64,000 bases of DNA from PHAA01 sp034927445 (GCA_034927445.1 JAYFPZ010000009.1:48245-112244), one strand, 5' to 3'. Shown: positions 18,309 to 27,281, counted from the first letter of the stretch. Notes: generated by a model not told the origin, from the sequence alone. Translations and numbers: made by a program.

Positions 18309-18346
18309 CTTCTTACTCCTTCATAATAGTGCCCGAGACTCGAATA

Positions 18347-19009
18347 TTAGAGAAGCCGTACATCGTTAATCACAAGCTTGAATTCACACTGCAGATGCTG
18401 AGCGGCCCTGCGGCACATAAGCATTTTGGTTAAAAATATCTCGAAATATTCCGTAACTGATGTAACTTTGGTGTCAATCTCCAGATGCATAAGGATTATC
18501 TTCTCACCGGGCACCACTTCAATTCCCGATTTGGTAACCGCATAATTTACCCGGTCCCGTGAGGTAAAGGTAGCAAAATCATGCTTTCTGACCCGGGAGC
18601 GGTGAACGTCAGATTTGTCCGCCAGGATTAATGCAGCGGCCACATTATTTACCGGTTTACCGTCGGCATGCTCCTCATGATTGCCGATAGCTCCCATAAT
18701 AACCGCTATTTCCGCCGGTTCCATCCCCATGTCCAAAAGAATGTTGAAAGCTATTATAGCTCCGGACATGCCGTGTCCGTATCGATTAATTAAATTGCCG
18801 ATGTCATGCAGATAACCAGCTATGGCGCCTAATTCCGCTTCCCGCTCCGGGTGCTTCAGGGTAGTCAAAATATCCCGGGTGAGACCGGATATGAGTTCAG
18901 CGTGGTGTATATTATGCTCCAAAGCGCCCATGTTACCCATATAGGTATTTCCTATTTTAAGATAATCATTAACCACCGGATTGTTTTTAACCGCTTCCAA
19001 AGTCACCAT
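18347..19009 (-). CDS. HD-domain phosphohydrolase family protein
   Basis: A 220-residue protein with an HD fold. The metal-binding residues are in LEHNIHHAELISGL, YLHDIGNLINRYGH and GAIGNHEEHA, followed by AALILADKSDVHRSRVRKHD. Such proteins hydrolyse phosphomonoesters or nucleotides, but the substrate cannot be told. It sits between purD and hisZ on the same strand, 38 bp ahead of hisZ, so it may share the his transcript. About 215 bp upstream hold no further gene. Confidence 0.8.
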   Translation of the reverse strand: MVTLEAVKNNPVVNDYLKIGNTYMGNMGALEHNIHHAELISGLTRDILTTLKHPEREAELGAIAGYLHDIGNLINRYGHGMSGAIIAFNILLDMGMEPAEIAVIMGAIGNHEEHADGKPVNNVAAALILADKSDVHRSRVRKHDFATFTSRDRVNYAVTKSGIEVVPGEKIILMHLEIDTKVTSVTEYFEIFLTKMLMCRRAAQHLQCEFKLVINDVRLL

Positions 19010-19225
19010 TACGATATCCCATCCTATTTTTGTTTTTACTCAAGGGCTGAATAGACGCGGACGACGCGGACTATTATGACTGGCGCTGACCTTTTTAGAT
19101 AATAATTGCTCCCATAAAACGCTTAATTATATGCCTGCCCCAAAAACCTAAAAAGACGCCGCGTTTTTGATATTAGTCTGCGCGTGAGCGAAGCGAACCC
19201 GCGTCTGTCATTATCTGTCATGTTT

Positions 19226-20503
19226 TCATCGCAGCGCCCGGCGGCCTATATCACGCCGGTAATGCATACCTTCAAAATCAAGTTTGGCAACTTCCCGGTA
19301 GACTTTATTGATAGCATCCGCCGTTGTCTCTCCCCGGGAAACAACGGCCAGAACCCTGCCGCCGTCAGTAACCAAGCGGCCATCCCGCATCGCGGTTCCG
19401 GCGTGGAAGATCATGGTCTCATCATTAACCGCCTCTATTCCCGCAATTACTTTTCCCTTTTCATAATCGGCCGGATATCCGCCCGAAGCCACTACCACCC
19501 CCACACAGGCACCGGGGTTGGTGGCAATGGAACAATCATGCAGGGTACCCTGGGCTGAGGCCTCCAGCAGGGGTAGTAAATCGCCTTTTAACATAGGCAT
19601 CAGTACCTGGGTCTCCGGGTCTCCAAAACGGGCGTTAAATTCGAGGACCTTGGGCCCCTCGGCGGTAATCATCAATCCGGCATAAAGCACCCCTTGATAA
19701 GGGCAGCCTTCCTGCCGCATTGCCTCGATAGTTGGTTTGATTACTTCCTCCAGGATCTGATCGCGCAATTGTTCCGTATACAGGGGAGGATTGGTATAGG
19801 CTCCCATGCCGCCTGTATTAGGACCTTCATCATTATCGCAGATACGTTTATGGTCCTGGGCCGAAAGCAACGGAATAAAGTCCTTGCCATCACTAATGGC
19901 GAAAAAACTAAGCTCTTCACCTATCAGGCATTCTTCAATTACGACTTGATCGCCTGACTCTCCAAAGCTCTTATCCTGCATTATACTATAGATGGCCTCT
20001 TCAGCGTCAATCTGATTGGCAGCTACGACCACCCCTTTGCCGGCAGCCAGGCCATCAGCTTTTATCACCACCGGCAGCCCGGCGGCAGTATAACTGCGGG
20101 CATAGTTACAGGCGGCTTCAATATCGTTAAAAACCTCATAACGAGCGGTAGGAATACCATATTTTTTAAACAAGTTTTTGGAGAATACCTTGCTGCCTTC
20201 CAGACGGGCCGCAGCGGCGGTCGGGCCAAATATTGACAAACCCGCCTGACAGAAGCGATCGACAATCCCTTTGACCAGCGGGGCTTCAGGTCCGACCACG
20301 GTCAGGTTGATTCCATTCTCATGGGCAAACCGGAGCAACCCCTCGATATCATCGGCTTTGATATCGAGGCATTGAGCCAATGCACCAATACCAGGGTTGC
20401 CGGGAGCAGCATATATTTTATCTATTAAAGGACTCTGGGCCAGCTTCCATACCAGGGCATGTTCCCTGCCGCCGGAGCCGATAACCAGCACCTGCTTTCC
20501 CAT
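19226..20503 (-). CDS. purD: Phosphoribosylamine-glycine ligase (GARS)
   Basis: A 425-residue ATP-grasp ligase making GAR from phosphoribosylamine and glycine. It begins MGKQVLVIGSGGREHALVWK and shows the family motifs FSKNLFKKYGIPTARYEVF, VVIKADGLAAGKGVVVA, QDHKRICDNDEGPNTGGMGA and LEFNARFGDPETQVLMPML. GGAGGGATTTTGGT precedes the ATG. It is the last gene of the purine run. Confidence 0.97.
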   Translation of the reverse strand: MGKQVLVIGSGGREHALVWKLAQSPLIDKIYAAPGNPGIGALAQCLDIKADDIEGLLRFAHENGINLTVVGPEAPLVKGIVDRFCQAGLSIFGPTAAAARLEGSKVFSKNLFKKYGIPTARYEVFNDIEAACNYARSYTAAGLPVVIKADGLAAGKGVVVAANQIDAEEAIYSIMQDKSFGESGDQVVIEECLIGEELSFFAISDGKDFIPLLSAQDHKRICDNDEGPNTGGMGAYTNPPLYTEQLRDQILEEVIKPTIEAMRQEGCPYQGVLYAGLMITAEGPKVLEFNARFGDPETQVLMPMLKGDLLPLLEASAQGTLHDCSIATNPGACVGVVVASGGYPADYEKGKVIAGIEAVNDETMIFHAGTAMRDGRLVTDGGRVLAVVSRGETTADAINKVYREVAKLDFEGMHYRRDIGRRALR

Positions 20504-20608
20504 ACCAAAATCCCTCCATACCTAATTTATTAGTTTTAAAAGGCAACATGCCGGTAAATATCAGATCAATACCTGCCGGGTGCATTATTAATGCCGGTCC
20601 GAAAATAT

Positions 20609-21190
20609 TTAACCCTGAATCTTGGCCAGATAGGAAGAAATCATGGTATCGTAGGCCGCAGTATGGGAGAAAGCCTCCAAGGCCAGTTTAAATCTCGTTT
20701 CAGGACCAACCTGGCCCGCCGTCTCCAGTTCTTGCAGAACCGGGCTATAAAGCTCTGGTTTCACGATAATTACAACGTCCTGATAATTCTTCGCAGCTGC
20801 TCTTACCATGGTAGGCCCGCCAATATCAATGTTCTCGATGGCTTCCTCCAGGGTGACATCCGGTTTGGCAATGGTCTCCCGGAAAGGATACAGGTTTACT
20901 GCCACTATATCAATCGGTTCAATATTATTCTGCTCCAGCTGCTGCAGATGTCCGGGTATGCGCCGGGCCAGGATTCCGCCGTGAATCTTGGGGTGAAGCG
21001 TTTTTACCCGCCCGTCCAATATCTCAGGGAATCCAGTTATCTCCGCAACCTGTTTGACCTTGACCCCGGCTTCCTGCAGGGCCTTATAGGTTCCGCCGGT
21101 GGAGATGATTTCATAGCCCAGCTTTTCCAGACCCCGGGCAAATTCTATTACACCAGTTTTGTTCGATACACTTATCAAAGCTCTCTTCAT
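20609..21190 (-). CDS. purH: Stand-alone IMP cyclohydrolase domain (PurH N-terminal half)
   Basis: Only 193 residues, against about 510 for the usual bifunctional PurH. It covers the MGS-like IMP cyclohydrolase domain: MKRALISVSNKTGVIEFARG, ISTGGTYKALQEAG, DGRVKTLHPKIHGGILARR, DIVAVNLYPFRET, ENIDIGGPTMVRAAAKN and the linker-proximal AFSHTAAYDTMISSYL. The frame ends with TAA at 20609 and the 105 bp before purD encode nothing like the AICAR transformylase domain, so this is not a simple frameshift. The transformylase step must be encoded elsewhere. AGGAGGTTGGCGGA precedes the ATG. Confidence 0.9.
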   Translation of the reverse strand: MKRALISVSNKTGVIEFARGLEKLGYEIISTGGTYKALQEAGVKVKQVAEITGFPEILDGRVKTLHPKIHGGILARRIPGHLQQLEQNNIEPIDIVAVNLYPFRETIAKPDVTLEEAIENIDIGGPTMVRAAAKNYQDVVIIVKPELYSPVLQELETAGQVGPETRFKLALEAFSHTAAYDTMISSYLAKIQG

Positions 21191-21202
21191 TCCGCCAACC
21201 TC

Positions 21203-21829
21203 CTATTTTATGTGGACTATTCTTCCCTCAACCCAGATTCGTCCCTCTGCCAGCAATTGCAGAACCTCGCTGTAAACCCGGTGTTCTTGCCCCAGAATTC
21301 TGTCCGCCAGCATATCCTCGGTGTCATCCGGCTGGACTGGAACCACCGCCTGCATAATTATCGGGCCTGAATCCATGCCTTCATCAACCAGGTGGACGGT
21401 ACAGCCGCTGAACTTTACCCCATATTCCACCGCCTGTCTCTGGGCATGCAGCCCCACAAATGATGGCAACAGGGCGGGGTGGATGTTCAACACCCTTAGC
21501 TTATAGGCCTGCAGCAGAACCCGGCCAACCAGCCGCATATACCCTGCCAGTACGACTATATCAATCTCCCGGGCCTTTAGAATTTTAACCACTTCTGCTT
21601 CATATTCATCCCGGCTGCTGTAATTGCGCGGGTTGATATGCACCGCCTTTACTCCCAGATCCCTGGCTTTATTCAAAGCCGGGGCTTCAGCTCGGTCACT
21701 GATAAGCACACATATATCGGCATTTAACTTACCTGCCTGAATGGCTTCATTTAAGGCTATAAAATTGCTGCCCCTCCCCGAAGCCAATACCGCCAGTTTG
21801 AGTCGTTTAGGTTCAATTATACGTATCAT
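21203..21829 (-). CDS. purN: Phosphoribosylglycinamide formyltransferase (GART)
   Basis: A 208-residue 10-formyl-THF-dependent GAR transformylase. Motifs: LAVLASGRGSNFIALNEAIQ, the hinge AGYMRLVGRVLLQAYKLRVL, the catalytic NIHPALLPSFVGLHAQRQAV with Asn-His, and HLVDEGMDSGPIIMQAVVPV with the catalytic Asp. It overlaps the purM stop (ATGA), indicating translational coupling. Confidence 0.96.
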   Translation of the reverse strand: MIRIIEPKRLKLAVLASGRGSNFIALNEAIQAGKLNADICVLISDRAEAPALNKARDLGVKAVHINPRNYSSRDEYEAEVVKILKAREIDIVVLAGYMRLVGRVLLQAYKLRVLNIHPALLPSFVGLHAQRQAVEYGVKFSGCTVHLVDEGMDSGPIIMQAVVPVQPDDTEDMLADRILGQEHRVYSEVLQLLAEGRIWVEGRIVHIK

Positions 21830-22860
21830 TTGACCACCACCCTGGGCGTGCCGGCAGTAACCTGGCCTATAACCACAGGGTTTTCCCCTTCCATTCGCAT
21901 ATGCATTAATAATGTACTTAACTGGTCTGATGCAACTGCAATTATATATCCTATTCCCATATTAAAGGTGCGAAACATGTCTTCCTCCGGCACATTGCCC
22001 ATATCCGCGATCATTCGGAAAATCGGCGGTACCTCCCATGAGGCCTTGTCAATTTCAGCCCCCAGCCCCCCTGGCATTATCCTCTGCAGATTTTCCGCTA
22101 TTCCGCCGCCGGTAATATGGGCCATACCGCGAATTTCAATTTCCCGGAGCAGAGACAGAATGGTGGGGACGTAGATACGGGTGGGGGTCAGCAAGATATC
22201 ACCCAGATTTCCGCCCAATTCATCCACATATTCATCCAGTTTCAGGCCGGCTTCTTCCAGCAGTACTTTGCGAACCAGAGAAAAACCGTTGGAATGAATC
22301 CCGGACGACTTGAGCCCGACCAACACATCCCCGTCCTTAATCGCCGAACCATTCACCAAACGGTTTTTTTCAACCACTCCGACCGTAAAACCGGCCATAT
22401 CAAATTCGCCCTCTCTATAGAACCCGGGCATTTCCGCAGTCTCTCCGCCAATCAAAGCGCATCCGGCCTGAATACAGCCCTCGCTTACTCCCTTGACCAG
22501 GTCCTCAATCATAACCGGCTGGAGTTTGCCCAGGGCAATGTAGTCCAGAAAAAATAACGGCTCAGCCCCATGGGTAAGTATATCATTAACACACATGGCG
22601 ACCAGGTCAATTCCCACCGAATCAAAAACACCATAAGCTTGAGCGACCTTCAGCTTGGTGCCTACTCCATCCGTACCGGAAACCAGTACAGGCTCCTTAT
22701 ACTTGGTAGGGTTAAGGGCAAAAAAACCCCCAAAAGAACCAATCCCATCCAATACTTCGGGTCTTTTGGTCCGGTCCACCCATTTTTTAATGAGGTCAAC
22801 GGATTGGTTGGCAGCATCTATGTCAACCCCTGCCCGCTTGTAAGTCATGCTTTTTTTCAT
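21826..22860 (-). CDS. purM: AIR synthetase (phosphoribosylformylglycinamidine cyclo-ligase)
   Basis: A 344-residue ATP-dependent cyclase. Motifs: MTYKRAGVDIDAANQSVDLI, VSGTDGVGTKLKVAQAYG, GIDLVAMCVNDILTHGAEPL, CALIGGETAEMPGFYREGEF and MAHITGGGIAENLQRIMPGG. Its substrate FGAM is made by PurL/PurQ/PurS, none of which is encoded in this window. A TAGGGGTG site lies upstream of the ATG. Confidence 0.97.
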   Translation of the reverse strand: MKKSMTYKRAGVDIDAANQSVDLIKKWVDRTKRPEVLDGIGSFGGFFALNPTKYKEPVLVSGTDGVGTKLKVAQAYGVFDSVGIDLVAMCVNDILTHGAEPLFFLDYIALGKLQPVMIEDLVKGVSEGCIQAGCALIGGETAEMPGFYREGEFDMAGFTVGVVEKNRLVNGSAIKDGDVLVGLKSSGIHSNGFSLVRKVLLEEAGLKLDEYVDELGGNLGDILLTPTRIYVPTILSLLREIEIRGMAHITGGGIAENLQRIMPGGLGAEIDKASWEVPPIFRMIADMGNVPEEDMFRTFNMGIGYIIAVASDQLSTLLMHMRMEGENPVVIGQVTAGTPRVVVK

Positions 22861-22922
22861 AATGATTACACCCCTAACCGTTCAATTTCGATCATTATTG
22901 CATTAGTGCCGATCCCGCATAA

Positions 22923-24320
22923 CTATTCAGACTCTTGTCCAGCCGGGTAATCGCCGCTGAAACAAGCAGCGCAGAAAATCCCCGCATCGCTTTTCATAGC
23001 GGCAAACATGCCCTCCATACTGATGTAATGAAGACTGTCCGCACCAATATACTCATTGATTTGTTCCATATTCATGGTGCTGGCTATAAGTTCTTCCCGG
23101 CGGGAAGTATCAATGCCATAATAGCACGGATATGCAGTTGGGGGTGAAGCAACCAGGACATGTACCTCCTTGGCCCCGACATGGCGAAGCATTTGGACTA
23201 TTTTTTTGCTGGTGGTACCCCGTACGATGGAATCGTCTATCATAATTATACGTTTGCCGCCCACAACCTCGCCAACTGCGTTTAGTTTTAATCTAACCCC
23301 CAGTTCCCGCATCTGCTGGGTGGGTTGAATAAAGGTGCGGCCTATATAACGGTTCTTCATTAAACCCTCTTCAAAGGGCAGTCCTGATTCTTCAGCATAC
23401 CCCAGCGCGGAGGCGGTGCCCGAATCAGGTACGGAAATGACCATATCAGCGTTAATCTTGCATTCCTGTGCCAGTTGTTTGCCCAGTTCCCGCCGCACCC
23501 GGTTTACATTTAAACCGTCAATGGTGCTGTCCGGACGGGCAAAGTAGATATATTCAAAGATGCAGTGGGCCTGGCGCGGCGATTTGATCACCTGGATGGA
23601 ACGCAAGCCATTGCCGTCGATTACGACCACTTCTCCCGGGTTGACATCCCGTACCAATTGAGCGCCAATTGTATCCAAGGCTGCTGATTCGGAGGCCAGT
23701 ACATAATCGCCATTGAGCTTGCCTATACATAAAGGACGTATCCCCATCTGATCCCGTACCCCTACCAAACGGTCCTCAGTCATGATCAGCAGGGCAAACG
23801 CGCCTTTAATATCAATCATCGATTTGGCCAGGGCATCCTCCAGTGCGTCCTGGGAATACCGGGCTAAAAGGTTGGCTATAATTTCTGTATCGGTGGTGGT
23901 CTGAAAAACTGAACCATAGGTCTCCAGTCTTTTCTTGAGTTCAATCGTATTGACCAAATTCCCGTTGTGGGCCAGAGCCACCATCCCTTTTAAATAATGA
24001 AAAACCAAGGGTTGGGCATTCACATAGGCACTGCCTCCGGTAGTCGAATAGCGCACATGGCCAATAGCGATATTTCCCGGAAGTTGCTCAATATTATGGG
24101 TTTTTACGACATCGGAAACCAGTCCCATACCTTTGTGCAGACTGATTTTGTGGCCATTGGAGACTGCAATCCCTGCACTTTCCTGCCCCCGGTGCTGCAG
24201 GGCATAGAGGCCGTAGAAAGTAGTGCGCGCGGCATCGGTAGAACTGGCCGGATTGCTCATGTAAATACCGAATACCCCACACTCGTCTTTAAATTTGTCT
24301 TCCTCTATTTCATATAACAC
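22923..24320 (-). CDS. purF: Amidophosphoribosyltransferase, Fe-S type
   Basis: A 465-residue glutamine-PRPP amidotransferase, the committed purine step. It starts with GTG at 24320 (GGGAGGCA upstream) and has a 13-residue propeptide before the nucleophile Cys of DECGVFGIYMS, so N-terminal processing is expected. The PRPP loop is RIIMIDDSIVRGTTSKKIVQ. Cysteines in CIFEYIYFA, YPCYYGID and FCAACFSGD correspond to the [4Fe-4S] ligands known in the Bacillus subtilis enzyme, implying an oxygen-labile form. Confidence 0.96.
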   Translation of the reverse strand: MLYEIEEDKFKDECGVFGIYMSNPASSTDAARTTFYGLYALQHRGQESAGIAVSNGHKISLHKGMGLVSDVVKTHNIEQLPGNIAIGHVRYSTTGGSAYVNAQPLVFHYLKGMVALAHNGNLVNTIELKKRLETYGSVFQTTTDTEIIANLLARYSQDALEDALAKSMIDIKGAFALLIMTEDRLVGVRDQMGIRPLCIGKLNGDYVLASESAALDTIGAQLVRDVNPGEVVVIDGNGLRSIQVIKSPRQAHCIFEYIYFARPDSTIDGLNVNRVRRELGKQLAQECKINADMVISVPDSGTASALGYAEESGLPFEEGLMKNRYIGRTFIQPTQQMRELGVRLKLNAVGEVVGGKRIIMIDDSIVRGTTSKKIVQMLRHVGAKEVHVLVASPPTAYPCYYGIDTSRREELIASTMNMEQINEYIGADSLHYISMEGMFAAMKSDAGIFCAACFSGDYPAGQESE

Positions 24321-24423
24321 TGGATTGCCTCCCTGCGGTCAAGTACTCCTTCTTTTAAGGTTACATATATATTGGCCTTAAACATGTGGTTCCTACCCCC
24401 TGAGCGCTGCGCGCAATTATTTA

Positions 24424-25140
24424 TTAGTCGCCAAAAGCGGACTCAATCCGGTGCACCACTTCCTGATAGGCTTCCGCTTCTTTCCCCAGGTCCCTGCGGA
24501 AACGGTCTTTATCAAGCTTCTCCAGACTTACCTTATCCCACAGCCGGCACGTATCAGGGGAAATCTCGTCGCCCAGGATAACCCGCCCCTCATAGACACC
24601 AAACTCCAGCTTGAAATCCACCAGGATAATCCCGATCCGGTCGAAAAAGGCCTTTAAAACATGGTTTATTTTATGGGCCTGCCGGTCCATGGCCTTTAAC
24701 TGCTCTTCGGTCGCCCATCCCAGCACCCGCGCATGGTATTCGTTAATCATGGGATCGTGCAATTCGTCGTCTTTATAATAAAGTTCAATAATGGGTGAAT
24801 CCAGCACAATGCCTTCCGCTTGGCCCACTCGTTGGGACAGGCTCCCGGCAATAACATTGCGTACTACCACCTCAACCGGAATTATCTTAAGATTCCTGAC
24901 CAAAGCATTTCTGGCATCGATTTGTTTTATTAAATGGGTTTCAACCCCTTCCTTTTCCAGCAGTCCGAAAAGCAGGTTCGACACCCGGTTGTTTACTACG
25001 CCTTTGTTAGTGATTGTCCCTTTTTTTTGCCCGTCGAAAGCGGTGGCATCATCTTTGTATTTCATCAAGAATTCTTTTTCGTTATCGGTGGAATATATCT
25101 GTTTGGCTTTCCCTTCATATAGCAATTCCCCTGCTGCCAT
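24424..25140 (-). CDS. purC: SAICAR synthetase
   Basis: A 238-residue ligase joining aspartate to CAIR. Motifs: LLYEGKAKQIYSTDNEKEFL, KDDATAFDGQKKGTITNKG, VEVVVRNVIAGSLSQRVG, and VDFKLEFGVYEGRVILGDEI followed by SPDTCRLWD. The ATG at 25140 is used, nine bases from GGAGG; the ATG at 25149 abuts the ribosome binding site. About 100 bp separate it from purF. Confidence 0.97.
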   Translation of the reverse strand: MAAGELLYEGKAKQIYSTDNEKEFLMKYKDDATAFDGQKKGTITNKGVVNNRVSNLLFGLLEKEGVETHLIKQIDARNALVRNLKIIPVEVVVRNVIAGSLSQRVGQAEGIVLDSPIIELYYKDDELHDPMINEYHARVLGWATEEQLKAMDRQAHKINHVLKAFFDRIGIILVDFKLEFGVYEGRVILGDEISPDTCRLWDKVSLEKLDKDRFRRDLGKEAEAYQEVVHRIESAFGD

Positions 25141-25187
25141 ATTTATCATCCTCCTACGTATATTCTAAGGTTGTCGAAATTGTCATA

Positions 25188-25212
25188 GGAAGAACCGTCC
25201 CCCCTGTTTCCT
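25188..25212. repeat. Half copy of the GGGGACGG element between purB and purC
   Basis: GGAAGAACCGTCCCCCCTGT is one arm of the palindromic element family seen at 6753 and 13121, here in the purB-purC gap inside the operon. The second arm is not present. Confidence 0.45.
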
Positions 25213-25216
25213 TTCC

Positions 25217-26512
25217 TTATTCCAACCCACAGCGTTTAAAAATGTAATCTACATTTTGGGTGTAAATACCGAAGTCAAATATTTTATTAATCTCATCAAC
25301 TGTGAGTAAGGCCATAACGGTATCATCTTGCATTATCAGTTCCTTAAAATCCAATTTTTCAGTCCAGCTTTGCATTGCCCGCTGCTGCACTATTTTATAG
25401 GCCGCCTCCCGCATCATTCCTTTGCCTATCAGGGCGAGGAGCAGCTGCTGTGAAAATACCAGGCCCCGAGTCTTATTAATGTTTATAGCCATATTCTTAT
25501 CGTACACAACCAGGCCTGCAACCACTCCGATAAATTTTTGCAGCATATAATCCAATAAAATGCAGCTGTCGGGAATAATGACCCGCTCCACCGATGAATG
25601 GGTCAGATCCCTTTCATGCCACAAAGCCACATTTTCCAAAGCGGCCAGGGCATTGCCGCGCAGAACCCGGGACAGCCCGGCCACTCTTTCGCTCATCATC
25701 GGATTGCGTTTATGGGGCATGGCGGAAGACCCCTTTTGCCCCTTCTGGAAAGGTTCTTCCACTTCAAGTAATTCCGTTCTCTGCAAATTTCTAATTTCAG
25801 TTGCCATTTTTTCCAGGGAACTTCCTATAATCGCCAGAGTCGTTAACAGGTGGGCATGGCGGTCGCGTTGTATGACCTGGGTGGAAACCTGACAGCATTT
25901 TAAACCCAGTTGGGCGCAGACATACTCTTCCACCCGCGGATCAAGATGAGCAAAATTGCCGACCGCGCCCGATATGGCTCCGTAAGCCACTACCTCCCGG
26001 GCTTGTTTCAACCTCTCCAGGTCCCGCCCTATTTCGCTGAACCACAAAGCCATTTTCAACCCGAACGTGGTGGGTTCCCCATGAACCCCATGAGTGCGTC
26101 CTATGCACAAAGTATATTTATATTTGACCGCCAAAGCGGCAATTATATCTTTTAACTGTTCCAGCTTGGCCAGGATCAAATCCACGGCATCCCGCATCTG
26201 CATGGCGAGACCGGTGTCGAGTATGTCGGATGAAGTCATACCCAGATGAATATATTTGGATTCTTCCCCCACAAACTCCCCAACATTGGTCAAAAAAGCA
26301 ATCACATCATGCCTGACCTCGGCTTCAATTTCCTGGATCCGCTCCTCATTGAACTGGGCTTTATTACGGATTACCACAACCGCTTCCCGGGGAATCTTGC
26401 CTAAATCCGCCCAGGCCTCGCAGGCTGCTACCTCTATTTTAAGCCAGTTGTTCAGCTTGTTTTGTTCAGACCAGATAGCCCCCATCGCTGGCAGGGTATA
26501 TCTCTCTATCAT
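25217..26512 (-). CDS. purB: Adenylosuccinate lyase
   Basis: A 431-residue fumarase-superfamily lyase acting twice in purine synthesis (SAICAR and adenylosuccinate). It begins MIERYTLPAMGAIWSEQNKL and has TSSDILDTGLAMQMRDAVDL, CIGRTHGVHGEPTTFGLKMA, and the flexible signature loop GSSAMPHKRNPMMSERVAGL with the catalytic Ser. Its start overlaps the purE stop by four bases. Confidence 0.97.
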   Translation of the reverse strand: MIERYTLPAMGAIWSEQNKLNNWLKIEVAACEAWADLGKIPREAVVVIRNKAQFNEERIQEIEAEVRHDVIAFLTNVGEFVGEESKYIHLGMTSSDILDTGLAMQMRDAVDLILAKLEQLKDIIAALAVKYKYTLCIGRTHGVHGEPTTFGLKMALWFSEIGRDLERLKQAREVVAYGAISGAVGNFAHLDPRVEEYVCAQLGLKCCQVSTQVIQRDRHAHLLTTLAIIGSSLEKMATEIRNLQRTELLEVEEPFQKGQKGSSAMPHKRNPMMSERVAGLSRVLRGNALAALENVALWHERDLTHSSVERVIIPDSCILLDYMLQKFIGVVAGLVVYDKNMAININKTRGLVFSQQLLLALIGKGMMREAAYKIVQQRAMQSWTEKLDFKELIMQDDTVMALLTVDEINKIFDFGIYTQNVDYIFKRCGLE

Positions 26513-27033
26513 GATTGCTCCCCCTTATGCCGCAGGTAATCTTGTAAGCCTAATTCTTTTAACTGGCGGTCCTTCTTCAAAACTCCCTCCGCCATATGCT
26601 GACGGTAGAGTTTAAGTTGTTGGCGCAGAGCCGGGTCTTTAAGCGCCATAATCTCTACCGCTAAAAGAGCTGCATTCGCACTGCCATTGATGGCTACAGT
26701 AGCTACAGGAATGCCTTTAGGCATTTGGACTATGGAGTAAAGGGAATCCAAACCAGCCAGAGTGCTGGTTTTTATAGGTACTCCAATAACCGGCAGGGTA
26801 GTATAAGCGGCAATAACTCCCGGCAGGTGGGCGGCTCCTCCGGCTCCTGCAATAATTACCTCCATGCCCTGTTCCTCGGCCGTAAGAGCATAATCAGCAG
26901 TTTCCCGGGGCAGCCGGTGAGCTGAGCATACGGTGAGATCATAGCTGATCTCAAACTCTTCCAGTACATCAACAGCATCCTGCATAATGGGCAAATCCGA
27001 ATCGCTGCCCATTATGATTCCAACAGCGGGCAT
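26509..27033 (-). CDS. purE: N5-carboxyaminoimidazole ribonucleotide mutase (PurE)
   Basis: A 174-residue PurE, first gene of the purine operon. Motifs: VGIIMGSDSDLPIMQDAVDV, SAHRLPRETADYA, and IIAGAGGAAHLPGVIAAYTT. The ATG at 27033 is chosen (GAGTGAGGG upstream). No purK is next to it, so either purK lies elsewhere or this PurE carboxylates AIR directly (class II); the sequence alone does not settle which. Confidence 0.94.
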   Translation of the reverse strand: MPAVGIIMGSDSDLPIMQDAVDVLEEFEISYDLTVCSAHRLPRETADYALTAEEQGMEVIIAGAGGAAHLPGVIAAYTTLPVIGVPIKTSTLAGLDSLYSIVQMPKGIPVATVAINGSANAALLAVEIMALKDPALRQQLKLYRQHMAEGVLKKDRQLKELGLQDYLRHKGEQS

Positions 27034-27086
27034 ATAATCCCTCACTCCTCATAAACTAATTTGGAATTTTTCGTGGCAGAAATTGT

Positions 27087-27134
27087 AAGCCCAGATGGAC
27101 AGGTTTCTTAAACGAAACCTACCCGCCTGGGCTT
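27087..27134 (-). terminator. Terminator/antiterminator hairpin of the purE leader
   Basis: On the minus strand AAGCCCAG...GGTAGGTTTC pairs with GAAACC...CTGGGCTT, a long hairpin with a GTTTAA loop. Its 5' arm is the conserved 3' end of the riboswitch aptamer, so aptamer folding and hairpin formation exclude each other; ligand binding would favour read-through. The following T tract is weak (TTACAATTTCT). Confidence 0.65.
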
Positions 27135-27236
27135 TTATCCCTATACGGTGTAGCGCCGCAGCGCCTGTGTCACTCGGACCTGAACCATGCCACAGCATGC
27201 GGAACCCTAGACACACTTTCGCGTTTCTCGCCTATT
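27120..27236 (-). promoter_or_regulatory. ykkC-family riboswitch, probably PRPP class, upstream of purE
   Basis: The minus-strand leader has the conserved blocks of the ykkC motif: CTAGGGTTCCG (27200-27210), GGTCCGAG (27173-27180), and ACCGTATAGGGATAAAAGCCC (end at 27129). ykkC aptamers sense guanidine (subtype 1) or, in subtype 2 variants, ppGpp, PRPP or nucleoside diphosphates. The downstream genes are de novo purine synthesis, which is the known context of the PRPP class, so that is the inferred ligand. No guanine aptamer was found in tandem. Confidence 0.85.
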
Positions 27237-27252
27237 TCTTTCATACATCCTG

Positions 27253-27281
27253 ATATTAACAAAGCTTTCCCTTCGTGTCAA
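27253..27281 (-). promoter_or_regulatory. Sigma-A promoter of the purine operon
   Basis: On the minus strand TTGACA (27276-27281), a 17-bp spacer, and TAATAT (27253-27258). Transcription would start near 27246, about 10-15 bases ahead of the riboswitch aptamer. Confidence 0.85.

Noticed and set aside
19010..19225. A T-box or his leader ahead of the HD/his block
   Set aside because: No T-box sequence (GGTGGTACCGCG-type) and no run of His codons is visible in the gap.
27120..27236. Guanidine-I riboswitch as the identity of the purE leader
   Set aside because: The core is shared, but purine genes, not guanidine carboxylase or SMR transporters, follow; PRPP class preferred, though not proven.
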